Source: Desulfopila sp. IMCC35006
GTDB lineage: Bacteria; Desulfobacterota; Desulfobulbia; Desulfobulbales; Desulfocapsaceae
Direction of reading: 5' to 3'
Length of the DNA: 64,000 nt
Assembly: GCF_005116645.1 (NCBI RefSeq)
Contig: NZ_SWCM01000006.1
Location: 62,001-126,000 of the forward strand
The notes beneath the pieces were generated by a model. The model made no database searches and was not told where the DNA came from. It saw only the letters and a list, made by a program, of their open reading frames with translations. Made by a program: the position numbers and the translations under genes. Below, piece by piece: positions 1 through 8,810 of this stretch (positions within the stretch are counted from its first letter, which is position 1; every line of letters starts with the position of its first letter).

Positions 1-1
1 A

Positions 2-643
2 GAAATCGCCCGCAACCTGGCGACCGTCGATGATGAGCAGGCTGCCCTTTTTCAACAGCTGCATGGTGACAGTGACGCGCTGGAGGAAGACGAAATGGAA
101 GACAGTCCTTTCGCCGAACTCAATCAGGTCGAGCGCCATCTGAGCGCTGCCCATTCGGGAAATATCAGGAAGCGATTCAACGGCTGGAAGACGCTCTTTC
201 TTGCAAGCGAGATGCAGGGATGTGAAATTTTTCTGACCACCAGCCAGGATGGCGGGGATTTAATGCTGGAAGCATACGAGAAGAAAACCGGCGCGACCGC
301 AACGCTTTTAGCCGGTCTAGAGCTTCCCGGTCTTATCGGCTTTACCGGCGAAGAGGCCTGCCAGGCGGTCGTCGCGTTCCGGGAGAAAAACAGGGACCTT
401 GCCGTGCAGATTGAAGAGCTCTTCGCCAGGCTGGTCCACACAAAAGAATTTGATGCCGCAAGCACCGCCTTACAATCATTAACCGCGTCATGGAATAAAG
501 CACTTGAAACTGTTTTTCCGGCCCGGCGATTCGGCAGGATTCCAGTCACCTGTTATCTTCTGCAAGAGATAAGCTGCTCGTCGCTGATCGGCGGAGCCAC
601 CAATGGCGAGGCGAATAACGGCCTGCTCATTGTGGTGGGGTGA
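2..643 (+). CDS. hypothetical protein, C-terminal part (5' end outside window)
   Basis: The frame is open from base 2 to a TGA at 641-643, so the gene probably starts upstream of the window; at least 213 residues are visible. An internal ATG at 95, preceded by GGAGG at a good distance, is an alternative start that would give 182 aa. The product is acidic at its N-terminal side (a run of D and E around the ATG at 95) and soluble: no signal peptide, membrane segment or catalytic motif is visible. I do not recognise the family. It ends just before a REP-like palindrome and is convergent with the stress-protein gene on the other strand. Confidence 0.6.
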   Translation, partial: EIARNLATVDDEQAALFQQLHGDSDALEEDEMEDSPFAELNQVERHLSAAHSGNIRKRFNGWKTLFLASEMQGCEIFLTTSQDGGDLMLEAYEKKTGATATLLAGLELPGLIGFTGEEACQAVVAFREKNRDLAVQIEELFARLVHTKEFDAASTALQSLTASWNKALETVFPARRFGRIPVTCYLLQEISCSSLIGGATNGEANNGLLIVVG

Positions 644-653
644 TCGGGTAGGG

Positions 654-683
654 CCGGTTCCCGTGCACCGCGCGGGAACCAGG
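654..683. repeat. REP-like palindrome, copy 1
   Basis: Inverted repeat GGTTCCCG (656-663) / CGGGAACC (673-680) flanked by CC and AGG. It lies between two convergent genes and belongs to the same family as the palindromes near 4212, 8761, 52014, 54526, 61667 and 61731. It could also serve as a bidirectional terminator. Confidence 0.6.
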
Positions 684-694
684 AAGCCACCGAC

Positions 695-1174
695 TTATTT
701 ACAGCAGGTGTAGGGATTGATGGTCATAACCGGACAGTTGGCGGCACGGACAACTTTGTCGGCAACAGATCCGAACATGATTTTTTCAAGTCCTTTATAC
801 CCATGGGTACCCATGACGATGAGATCAGCCTCGATTTCATTGGCATATTCGACAATTTTTTCACCGACATCACCCATAAAGACCTTGTAATTCAGCTCCT
901 TCACCCCGGCCTTTTTGCAGTAATCGACCATTTCGCCGCAAAAGGAGGCCATTTTTACTTCCGCGCTCTCGGCAAGTTCACCTTCCAGGGTCGGCAAGGT
1001 CATCTGAGGCACAAAAAATCCGGAATAATCCTCGAAGTTCTGCACAATAAACACCAGATACATCGATGCACCGAATTTCCCGGCGAGATATCCGGCCGAT
1101 TCCGCGATCAATTTGGAATTATCGGAGAAATCAACCGGGGTTACAACTTTTTTAATTTCATGAATAATACTCAT
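695..1174 (-). CDS. universal stress protein (UspA family)
   Basis: A 159-aa single-domain Usp protein, the usual length. The C-terminal half carries the nucleotide-binding signature G-x2-G-x9-G-S (GTHG...FGS), typical of the ATP-binding branch of the family; the N-terminus has the typical start (VVTPVDFSDNS). Usp proteins are soluble dimers linked to survival under stress; the specific trigger cannot be read from sequence. The ATG is preceded by a strong AAGGAGG, which fixes the start. It is transcribed alone, divergent from the acyltransferase gene. Confidence 0.9.
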   Translation of the reverse strand: MSIIHEIKKVVTPVDFSDNSKLIAESAGYLAGKFGASMYLVFIVQNFEDYSGFFVPQMTLPTLEGELAESAEVKMASFCGEMVDYCKKAGVKELNYKVFMGDVGEKIVEYANEIEADLIVMGTHGYKGLEKIMFGSVADKVVRAANCPVMTINPYTCCK

Positions 1175-1473
1175 ACACCCTCCTTGTAAAAATGAAAAAA
1201 CGACTTTATTCCCGTTATCCGGGGTTAATCCCGTTTCGCTATTGCTTTGCGAAAATATAATAATTTCTTCAAGATAAGCAACTTTTGCGCACCAAACAGC
1301 AACCCTGCTCAGAAAGGTTATGAGTATTATGATAGATGCAGAACATTAAACCCCCACACAACGGACGCACCCTCAGAAACTGCTTTTATTCCCCTGGCGA
1401 GTGGTGTAGTTTACAAGATTTTTGCATGAAACTGTATCGCCATTCAGATTCCAACGATGTCCTGCTCTTACTC

Positions 1474-2397
1474 ATGAATATAAAACACAAATTAGAATAT
1501 ACTATACTTCGAAGCACCATTTTTTTCATTAATCTCCTGCCTGTACCGGTGATTCTTTTTCTCTGTAGCGCTGTCGGCTATGTGGCCTGGGTGGTGTTTC
1601 CATTCCGGATCAAGGTTGCCTATAAGAATCTGTCGACGGTTTTCCCCGAGATGGACCATCCGGCAAAAATCCGCTTATTGCGCCGAGTCTACCTGCAATT
1701 CACCCGAACCTTCGGTCTGGTGTTCATCCTTCATCGGAAAAGTCTCACCAGGCTGGTAAAAAACGCCAGGATCACCGGACGGGAGAAACTTGACCATGCT
1801 CTCGGTCAGGGTAAAGGTGTTATTCTCACCACCATCCATGCCAGCTGGTTTGAAGCCTATTTTGCCTGGTTCAATCTCACCGGTCTGCCGACAAGCCTTA
1901 TTTACAAGAAACAGAGCAATCCCCTTTCCGATGAATTTTTCGTGCGTCAGCGGCGACATTTCGGCAGCAGCCTCGAACAGCTGAGCAGCTATGAGGGTAT
2001 GACGGTTTATCAGGAGGCGCTGGCGAAAAACAGGTTGCTTATCGTCAGCCTGGACCAGAGTTATACCGGCACCGGCACCAGCGTCAAGTTTTTCAACCAG
2101 CCCCTGGCCTGCGCCAAAGGATCGGCACTGCTGCATCTGCGCTCGGGGGCACCGGTCATGACGAGCGTCTATTATATGCAGGATGGCGAGTTGCATATTG
2201 ACTTTGATACCGTCGATCTGCCCGAATATTCGGCAATCAACGAAGAAAATATTAACGATATCTCGACACGCTGCATCCAGCTCTACGAACCTTTCGTCCG
2301 CCAGCACCCGGAGCAATGGTTCAGCCTCTTCCATCGCCTCTGGAGCAAAACCGGCTATACCAGGGTGAAAAGATCTCTCCGACAGATATTTTTTTAG
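1474..2397 (+). CDS. lipid A acyltransferase, LpxL/LpxM (HtrB) family
   Basis: A lysophospholipid acyltransferase of the LpxL/HtrB family, expected to add a secondary acyl chain to the lipid A precursor at the inner membrane. There is a hydrophobic N-terminal segment (FFINLLPVPVILFLCSAVG), then the HX4E catalytic motif (HASWFE), then the downstream LDQSYTGTG block typical of the family. The ATG at 1474 gives 307 aa and a family-like beginning (MNIKHKLEY); in-frame ATGs at 1426 and 1336 would add 16 or 46 unconvincing residues, and none has a clear ribosome binding site. The next gene is an MsbA-type exporter, which fits a lipid A assembly/export pair. Confidence 0.85.
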   Translation: MNIKHKLEYTILRSTIFFINLLPVPVILFLCSAVGYVAWVVFPFRIKVAYKNLSTVFPEMDHPAKIRLLRRVYLQFTRTFGLVFILHRKSLTRLVKNARITGREKLDHALGQGKGVILTTIHASWFEAYFAWFNLTGLPTSLIYKKQSNPLSDEFFVRQRRHFGSSLEQLSSYEGMTVYQEALAKNRLLIVSLDQSYTGTGTSVKFFNQPLACAKGSALLHLRSGAPVMTSVYYMQDGELHIDFDTVDLPEYSAINEENINDISTRCIQLYEPFVRQHPEQWFSLFHRLWSKTGYTRVKRSLRQIFF

Positions 2398-2470
2398 ATG
2401 ACGGCTTCGCCGGTTCCATGCCGCGCGCGGCAGGCAGCCTATAATTTTTTTCACATATCGAAAATTCCCC

Positions 2471-4201
2471 ATGACCAATAAAGAAATTCTCAAACGACTC
2501 TATCACGTGATAAAACCATATCAGGCAAAACTCTTCGTGGCCATGGTGGCCATGGTCTGTGTTTCTGCCGGAACTGGTGCGCAGACATGGCTGGTCAAAG
2601 ATGTTCTCGATAAAATATTTATCGACCAGAACACTTTCTACTTAAAACTCCTGCCCCTGGTTCTTCTGGCCATTTTTTTCCTCAAAGGCGTGGTCTACTA
2701 CCTTTATTCCATCCTGCTCGAACAGGTCGGACAATCGGTCATTCGTGATTTTCGGGTCAACATCTTCAACCATATTCACAAACAATCGCTGTCTTTTTTC
2801 AATGCGATGCCTACCGGCACGCTGATGTCCCGGATAATCTCCGATGTCGCCCTGCTGCAGCAGGCGGTATCGAATGCCCTGGTCGGTGCGGTCCGTGATT
2901 TTTTTCAGGTAATCATCCTGCTCGGGGTGGTGTTTTACATGAACTGGCGCCTGGCGATGATCACTTTTATCGTCTTGCCGATTGCCGCCTATCCAATAAC
3001 CAGATTTGGTAAACTGTTTCGCAAACTCAGCACTTCGACCCAGGAGGAGGTGGCTCTTGTCTCCAATATTCTGCATGAGACCATCACCGGCAGTCGCATA
3101 GTCAAGGCATTTACCAAGGAAGAATATGAAGGAAAACGGTTTCTGCACCAGGTCACCCGCCTCTTTGTCCTGACGATGAAGGATGCAAAATACCGCTGTC
3201 TGCAGCATCCCATGATGGAATTTATCGGTGGCGGTGCCATCGCCCTTATTATCTGGTTTGGCGGCAAAGAGGTTATCGGCGGCGACATGACCCCGGGAAC
3301 ATTCTTTGCCTTTCTGACCGCTCTTATTGCCGCTTACGAGCCGGTCAAAGGGGTCACCAAAATCAACTCGACCATCCAGCAGGGACTGGCCGCGGCGACC
3401 CGGGTGTTTGCCATCCTCGACGTTGAACCGGAGATCCAGGATAAAAAAGATGCCATTGACTTACCGCCCTTTTCCAACCGGATTGAATGCAGCAATATTA
3501 CCTTTTGTTACGACGACGATACGACGCCGGTGCTGTCACATATAGATCTCACCGTCCCCGCCGGCGAAGCCCTGGCCATCGTCGGACCGAGTGGCGGCGG
3601 CAAGACGACGCTTACCAACCTTATTCCCCGATTTCTCGATCTGAAAGAAGGAAGCATCAGGATAGACGGCATCGATATCCGTGATGTCACCATGGCATCG
3701 CTGAGAAATCAAATTGCCATGGTCACCCAGCAGACCATCCTTTTCAACGACACCGTCCGTAACAACATCGCCTATGGCGACCAGCAGGCACAGGAAGAGC
3801 AGATCCATGAAGCTGCCAGGGCGGCCCATGCCTACGACTTTATCCAGACCCTTCCCGATGGATTTGACACCATGATCGGCGAGGGTGGGGCCCGTCTGTC
3901 GGGCGGGCAACGGCAACGCATCTCCATTGCCAGGGCCCTGTTGAAAAACGCACCGATCCTGATACTCGACGAAGCGACCTCTGCCCTGGACACCGAGTCG
4001 GAGCGAGAGGTGCAGAAGGCCCTGGAAAACCTGATGAAGGACCGGACCACCCTGGTTATCGCCCATCGCCTGTCGACTATCAAAAATGCCGACCGGATCA
4101 TCGTCATCAAAGACGGCGTGATAGTCGAGCAGGGAACGCATGATTCGCTCATCAGTCAGAAGGGTGAATATGAAATGCTGTACAATATGCAGTATAAATA
4201 G
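2471..4201 (+). CDS. msbA: lipid A export ABC transporter, MsbA type
   Basis: A 576-aa half-transporter with an N-terminal exporter membrane domain (about six helices, residues 15-310) and a C-terminal ATPase. The ATPase has Walker A (GPSGGGKTT, about residue 371), signature LSGGQRQR, Walker B ILILDEATSALD and the H-loop in VIAHRLS. Length and architecture match MsbA, which flips lipid A-core across the inner membrane as a homodimer. The neighbouring lipid A acyltransferase, 73 bases upstream, supports this over a drug exporter, but the family is broad and substrate is inferred from context. Confidence 0.85.
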   Translation: MTNKEILKRLYHVIKPYQAKLFVAMVAMVCVSAGTGAQTWLVKDVLDKIFIDQNTFYLKLLPLVLLAIFFLKGVVYYLYSILLEQVGQSVIRDFRVNIFNHIHKQSLSFFNAMPTGTLMSRIISDVALLQQAVSNALVGAVRDFFQVIILLGVVFYMNWRLAMITFIVLPIAAYPITRFGKLFRKLSTSTQEEVALVSNILHETITGSRIVKAFTKEEYEGKRFLHQVTRLFVLTMKDAKYRCLQHPMMEFIGGGAIALIIWFGGKEVIGGDMTPGTFFAFLTALIAAYEPVKGVTKINSTIQQGLAAATRVFAILDVEPEIQDKKDAIDLPPFSNRIECSNITFCYDDDTTPVLSHIDLTVPAGEALAIVGPSGGGKTTLTNLIPRFLDLKEGSIRIDGIDIRDVTMASLRNQIAMVTQQTILFNDTVRNNIAYGDQQAQEEQIHEAARAAHAYDFIQTLPDGFDTMIGEGGARLSGGQRQRISIARALLKNAPILILDEATSALDTESEREVQKALENLMKDRTTLVIAHRLSTIKNADRIIVIKDGVIVEQGTHDSLISQKGEYEMLYNMQYK

Positions 4202-4211
4202 AGCGTCTCAG

Positions 4212-4239
4212 CTGGTCCCCATGCGCCGCGGGATCCCGG
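4212..4239. repeat. REP-like palindrome, copy 2 (degenerate)
   Basis: CTGGTCCCCATGCGCCGCGG followed by GATCCCGG: same core as the other copies but with mismatched arms. It sits between the convergent msbA and histidine kinase genes. Confidence 0.45.
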
Positions 4240-4258
4240 CAACCACCGTTTCATGGTG

Positions 4259-6097
4259 TTACGACGCCATCAACGGCAGAATAACCCGGACCTCAGTCCA
4301 TTCGCCGGCAACACTGCTGACCTCCAGGCGCCCGCCGTGTTCCTCGATTATTTTCGACGACATGGCCAGTCCCAGTCCGGTTCCATTGTTTTTGGTCGTA
4401 AAATATGGGTCAAAGATCCGGCTCAGGTTTTCCGGCGGGATGCCGACCCCGGTATCCCGGACGAGAATTACCATCGTCTGCGCACGCAGTTCCGTACGCA
4501 CCGTCAACTCGCCGCCCTGTTCCATTGCCTGAATCGCATTCAGCAGGAGATTTAAAAAAACCTGGTTCATCTTGTCGATATCAACCGGGAGCTGCGGCAG
4601 ATCCTCGGCAGTATCGAGTCTGATAACAATGCCATAGGACTGCGCATCCCCTTCTACCAGCGACACGGTTTTGCCGATGATCTCCGGTATTGACGCCGAC
4701 TCGCGCCTGAGTTGCTCCGGCCTGGCATAATCGAGCAGTTCACCGATACTGCGGTTGAGCCGCTCAACCTCCTTGACGAGAATACCTGCCGTCTCCGCCT
4801 CTTTGCTCGGCACGGCGAAACCGGCCTGCAAGACCACCGCCAGGCCTTTAATGGAACTCAGAGGATTACGTAGTTCATGGGCGACACCAGCGGCCATTTT
4901 TCCCAGTGCCGCCAGCCGTTCGTTTCTCTGCAGTTCTTTCTCCAGGTGCTTCATCGCGGTCAGGTCCCGTATGAGCAGGACCTCTCCTGCAAAACTCCGG
5001 TCAGCTTCGAGGACGACTACGGATGCAAGGTGCAGAGTCCGGTTCATGGCCGATCCAGGATGTAAAGTGACTTCCGCCTGACGCTCGGTCTGCCCGTCCA
5101 TCTTGGTGCCGGAAAACATCTGCGCCAGCTGAGGAGGCAGACAGACCTCCGGCATACTGTCGATGATCTGTCGGCCCTCAGCACCAAGAAGGTCCTGCGC
5201 CGCCTCATTACATACCCGGATAATTCCGCTGCTGTCAGTGGCGATCAGACCAACCGGCAGGGAGGATATAAGGATATCGGTAAAAGCAGTCATCTTGCCG
5301 AGACGCAGTTGGGATCCTTTTAATCCCTTCAGCGTCACAAAAGACAAGGCCCCGCCAAGACCGACAAGGAGAATAACGACCAGCAGGATGATGATCTGCA
5401 GCAACTGCCGTCGAAGTGGAGAGCTGAACTGCTCGTAATCCAACTGGATGATATAGACAGGTTTCAACCTGAGCAGTCCTTCCATTTCGGCTTGAAACGC
5501 GGCAAAATGGGGTCGCTGACTGAAACGGCGCATCATCTGCTCTTTCCTCATGCCGCGCTCGGGTGGTCCATGCATCCCTCCCCCCATGTTCGGCGGCAGA
5601 TACCAGGCGGCAAGTTGAAATTTCGTGGTCTCCTCCCGGCCATTTTCAACGATTCGCGTCACAAATCTGTCTGAACCGTTGGTGCCGAGCCTCCCGACAA
5701 AATCCATATCCCCACCATTAACCTCTTTTGCCGGCATATTTGTCCCGGCCGCGGACAGGATATTACCTGTCGAATCGATCAGCATAACAAATTCAACCCC
5801 CGGTTGTTCAACCGCCTGCTGCAGCGCGGCCTGCATATGATCCTGCCAGTGATCCCACTGCTCCCGGGAGCGCAGATTGTTCCGTATGGACTCCCGCACG
5901 GAACTGTTGATAAATCGCATCAGGGTCAGCCCTTTCTGGGCCAGGGCATCGACAATCAACTCTTTTTCCCGCTGATAATTGCTCACGGCAAAGAGAGTCA
6001 GCAGAATCAGCAACAAGGTACAGGCAGTGGCCAGGAACCAGGGAGAAAAACTGAGCAGTACGTGGAGTTTTCGATCAGCTTTTTTCAGCATCATCAT
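4259..6097 (-). CDS. membrane sensor histidine kinase (PAS, HisKA, HATPase)
   Basis: 612 aa. Transmembrane segment at about 15-38, periplasmic sensor region to about 230, second transmembrane segment at about 232-255, PAS domain about 270-380, HisKA with phospho-acceptor H407 (AAGVAHELRNPL), and a C-terminal HATPase with N, G1 (DTGVGIP) and G2 (GTGLGLA) boxes. The arrangement is NtrB/ZraS-like. The periplasmic part contains a Met/His/Gly-rich stretch at about 169-197 (for example NMGGGMHGPPE), which could bind a metal; this is inference. The gene overlaps the upstream 566-aa gene by 23 bases, so they are co-transcribed; no cognate response regulator is adjacent. Confidence 0.9.
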   Translation of the reverse strand: MMMLKKADRKLHVLLSFSPWFLATACTLLLILLTLFAVSNYQREKELIVDALAQKGLTLMRFINSSVRESIRNNLRSREQWDHWQDHMQAALQQAVEQPGVEFVMLIDSTGNILSAAGTNMPAKEVNGGDMDFVGRLGTNGSDRFVTRIVENGREETTKFQLAAWYLPPNMGGGMHGPPERGMRKEQMMRRFSQRPHFAAFQAEMEGLLRLKPVYIIQLDYEQFSSPLRRQLLQIIILLVVILLVGLGGALSFVTLKGLKGSQLRLGKMTAFTDILISSLPVGLIATDSSGIIRVCNEAAQDLLGAEGRQIIDSMPEVCLPPQLAQMFSGTKMDGQTERQAEVTLHPGSAMNRTLHLASVVVLEADRSFAGEVLLIRDLTAMKHLEKELQRNERLAALGKMAAGVAHELRNPLSSIKGLAVVLQAGFAVPSKEAETAGILVKEVERLNRSIGELLDYARPEQLRRESASIPEIIGKTVSLVEGDAQSYGIVIRLDTAEDLPQLPVDIDKMNQVFLNLLLNAIQAMEQGGELTVRTELRAQTMVILVRDTGVGIPPENLSRIFDPYFTTKNNGTGLGLAMSSKIIEEHGGRLEVSSVAGEWTEVRVILPLMAS

Positions 6098-7775
6098 AAT
6101 TGGTGATCTTTTCCAGGATAACCTTGGAAATCATATAGGTAGACAAGATCCCTTCATCGCCCATCGGTCCCGAAGCCAGGGTCTGCCCGGAAACCATCGG
6201 GTTATCCGATGCATAATAGGCATAACGGGTTTTCATATCAGCCGGAATAAAGCCCTGGATAATCGCCCCGCTTATCGCCCGCTGATAATGCCCTCCTTCC
6301 ATTTCCAGGCCGACCGCCCGCCAGCTGGACGAATGAAACCGTTCGAGTACGTCTCGGTTTTGCAGCGATGTGCCGAGCACAGTGACCATCGGTCCGGTAT
6401 AGACACGAACACTGTCATGAAAATCGGTGGCCTGGAGATCGTTGTTAACAATATAGTTGTCGCCGGTTCCCTCTATCACATGGGCCGTGGCAAGCATAAT
6501 ATCGCCTTTTTTTCCCGGTAAAACTCCGGCCTTACCCATTATGGAAATCGATTTGATGGATAAAGCCCCTTCATCGCCGTTACGTCGAAAAGGCCGCAGT
6601 AATTCATCCATAACATCAAAGGCCTGGGTACCAAAAGCATAATCGATAACCAGCAATACAGGTTGCGCCTCCTTAATTAAATGAACATTCATTTTCAAGG
6701 CAGGATGAATATACCTCTCCTCGATTGCGGCGAGATCGATAATATTAATGTCTATATTGGATCCCGAGCTGTCCTGTTGATAGGTAAAACCCCGCTCCCG
6801 GGTGAAGACATCAACGACGATGCCACGGTCCCGAATCGCCCGCACCATTTCGTACAGGTCGTCCGGGATCACTTCTCCTGCCTCCTCCAGGACTTTCGGC
6901 CCGAACAGCAGATTGCGCATTGAGTGCATATTGGCAATTACCACATGGATTGGCCGGTCCTGACAGTTCAGGCGGCATAACGAATCCTTTAATTTCTCAG
7001 CCCACAGCGAAGCATATTTCTGATTATCCATCATCTCGTGCAGCGAAGGAGTAAAATAAACGGTCAGCTCATTTTTTTCTTCAAGATGCTCGGCCATAAC
7101 CCGCTGCCCGATACCGTAGACTATTTTAAAGAGACCGCTGTTGGAATCCTTCTCCTGTCTGTTCTTTTCCAGATAATCATAGGTGTCTCTGGTCTCTTTA
7201 TAGGTCCGGCCCAGGATGATCGAAAGATTCCAGATGGCCTGTTCCAGCACTTCATCTTCAAGAGTTGTATCAATGGCCACTATTCGCTGCAGTTCCGCCC
7301 ATTCAGAGCTTATTCCGTCGACTCTTTTTCTGGCCTGCTGGTAAATCTTCTGCGCCTCGATGTTCAAAAACGTGATATGGGTCAGGATGTCGTAGATTTC
7401 GCTTTTTCCGGTTGTGATAACAAAGCACAGCTCCTTGTCGGACACGGCATAGGAGACCCTGCGTCGTTTAAAAGGGACAATTTTGGCAAAAGACGTCTCC
7501 TGGAAATCCTCCTGGGCGGTGAGAATTATTCTGGTGCAGTTTTCAATACCCTTAGGCATTCTGTCGATCACATATTCAAGACCTTTGAGCTCAATAATTC
7601 TCCCATCCGTCATGGAACCATAAATTTCCGGACTGAGCTGCTTTAAAGCTTCAGCAAGTTTTTCACCGACCTGGCCGGATGGGCGATATGATCCCTGAAG
7701 GGAAATGGAATCGGCGAGTATTTTGAAAGTTCGAATGGCGTGTCGCGCCTTTTGCGATTTAGACAATTCCTGCAT
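6075..7775 (-). CDS. 566-aa protein with nucleosidase/phosphorylase-like C-terminal region (possibly DUF6909)
   Basis: A soluble protein I recognise only in part. The N-terminal ~370 residues have no familiar motif. The C-terminal part (about 405-555) resembles the purine-nucleoside phosphorylase / MTA-SAH nucleosidase fold: a GDIMLATAHV segment near 412 and GLEMEGGHY at 489-497, similar to the family's substrate-binding EMEG/EMES motif. I recall a family called DUF6909 with this look but cannot check. The start is set by CAAGGAG ahead of the ATG. The stop overlaps the histidine kinase start, so the two probably form an operon; a link between nucleotide sensing and the kinase is only inferred. 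Confidence 0.75.
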   Translation of the reverse strand: MQELSKSQKARHAIRTFKILADSISLQGSYRPSGQVGEKLAEALKQLSPEIYGSMTDGRIIELKGLEYVIDRMPKGIENCTRIILTAQEDFQETSFAKIVPFKRRRVSYAVSDKELCFVITTGKSEIYDILTHITFLNIEAQKIYQQARKRVDGISSEWAELQRIVAIDTTLEDEVLEQAIWNLSIILGRTYKETRDTYDYLEKNRQEKDSNSGLFKIVYGIGQRVMAEHLEEKNELTVYFTPSLHEMMDNQKYASLWAEKLKDSLCRLNCQDRPIHVVIANMHSMRNLLFGPKVLEEAGEVIPDDLYEMVRAIRDRGIVVDVFTRERGFTYQQDSSGSNIDINIIDLAAIEERYIHPALKMNVHLIKEAQPVLLVIDYAFGTQAFDVMDELLRPFRRNGDEGALSIKSISIMGKAGVLPGKKGDIMLATAHVIEGTGDNYIVNNDLQATDFHDSVRVYTGPMVTVLGTSLQNRDVLERFHSSSWRAVGLEMEGGHYQRAISGAIIQGFIPADMKTRYAYYASDNPMVSGQTLASGPMGDEGILSTYMISKVILEKITNYDDAEKS

Positions 7776-7947
7776 TTTTTCTCCTTGTCACGGGTGGCTC
7801 CTCCGCCACGAAGCAACAGTTCCTCTTTTACAAACGGCATACCAATCCATCAGGACAGCATGAGCCGTCTGCACTTTCCGCTGAACACTTACCAGGTAGC
7901 ATACATAAGTTTGCTGCCTGAGTCTATTTTTACCTGACAGGGGAACT

Positions 7948-8097
7948 ATGGCATTGGTGTCTGTTTACGAAAAAGAGGCATTACCGGGGGATGGGATGAT
8001 CTGGACCTGGTCAAAAGTACCAGGCTCAGCCTTTGATGTGAATGACGGGGCTGAATGCCATGAAGAATGGAAGTATGCTACCTTCAGGGTGGTATGA
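7948..8097 (+). CDS. small hypothetical protein (49 aa)
   Basis: An ATG at 7948 preceded by AGGGGAAC opens a 49-codon frame ending in TGA at 8095-8097. The product begins MALVSVYEKEALPGDGM and ends in YATFRVV, with three Trp, which is more protein-like than random sequence. It lies alone in the gap between two minus-strand genes. An 11-base inverted repeat (AGGTAGCATAC at 7894-7904, GTATGCTACCT at 8073-8083) links its upstream region to its 3' end. No family recognised; it could be a fortuitous ORF. Confidence 0.35.
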   Translation: MALVSVYEKEALPGDGMIWTWSKVPGSAFDVNDGAECHEEWKYATFRVV

Positions 8098-8137
8098 ACG
8101 ATAAGCTTGCCGAATAATGGAATTACCGCATCTCACC

Positions 8138-8725
8138 TCAAGGAGTCAGGAGGAACCTGGTCAGAGCTGCTTCCAGTTTGTCACGCCCCTGCCCGGTCTT
8201 GGAGGAAAAGAGCACACGCTCTTCGGCGTGCAGAGTATGGCCGGCATCGAGTAGGCGGGCATTTTTTTCCCGAATACTGCCGGAAACCTTATCGATTTTG
8301 GTGTAGACCGGCAGACATGGAATGGAATTTTGCTTCAGCCATTCGATCAGTTGGGTATCCTGACTCTTCGGCTCATGGCGGATATCCATGATAACAACGA
8401 CACAGCGCAGCGTTTTTCGCTGTTCCAGGTACGTCGAAATCAGCGACTGCCACCCGTCCTGCATCGCTTTCGGCACCTTGGCAAAACCATATCCGGGCAG
8501 ATCCACCAGAAAGAAATAATCAGCCACCCTGAAAAAATTCAGCCCCTGGGTTTTGCCCGGCCGGGCACTGACTTTAACCAATTTCTTCCTGCCGGTCAGG
8601 GTATTGATAAGGCTGGATTTGCCGACATTAGATCGGCCGGCAAAAGCGATTTCGGGCAGCTCAAGGGGGGGAAGTTGCTTGAGGCTGTGCACGCTCAGGA
8701 GAAACTCTATTTTAGAAAAATCCAT
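8138..8725 (-). CDS. engB: ribosome biogenesis GTPase EngB/YsxC
   Basis: 195 aa, the normal size for this small TRAFAC GTPase needed for large-subunit assembly. Visible motifs: G1 GRSNVGKSS, G3 DLPGYG, G4 TKID, and the family-typical FFRVADYFFLVDLPGYGFAKVP-like region around residues 65-86. Cytoplasmic. It stands alone, upstream of a small-ORF gap and downstream of hisG on the same strand with a REP-like palindrome between them. Confidence 0.95.
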   Translation of the reverse strand: MDFSKIEFLLSVHSLKQLPPLELPEIAFAGRSNVGKSSLINTLTGRKKLVKVSARPGKTQGLNFFRVADYFFLVDLPGYGFAKVPKAMQDGWQSLISTYLEQRKTLRCVVVIMDIRHEPKSQDTQLIEWLKQNSIPCLPVYTKIDKVSGSIREKNARLLDAGHTLHAEERVLFSSKTGQGRDKLEAALTRFLLTP

Positions 8726-8760
8726 ATTATTCTCCTTGATGATGGCAAAAATACATCATG

Positions 8761-8788
8761 CCTGGTTCCTATGCAGCGCACGGGAACC
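8761..8788. repeat. REP-like palindrome, copy 3
   Basis: CCTGGTTCCTATGCAGCGCA then CGGGAACC; imperfect arms around the GGTTCCNATGC core. It lies in the 85-base gap between hisG and engB. Confidence 0.5.
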
Positions 8789-8810
8789 ATCATGATGCAG
8801 ATCGTAATTC

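Noticed and set aside
124-549. Minus-strand 141-codon frame inside the first gene
   Set aside because: It is wholly antisense to a better plus-strand frame and has no protein-like domain.
1675-2493. 272-codon minus-strand frame over the acyltransferase gene
   Set aside because: Antisense shadow of a gene with clear LpxL motifs.
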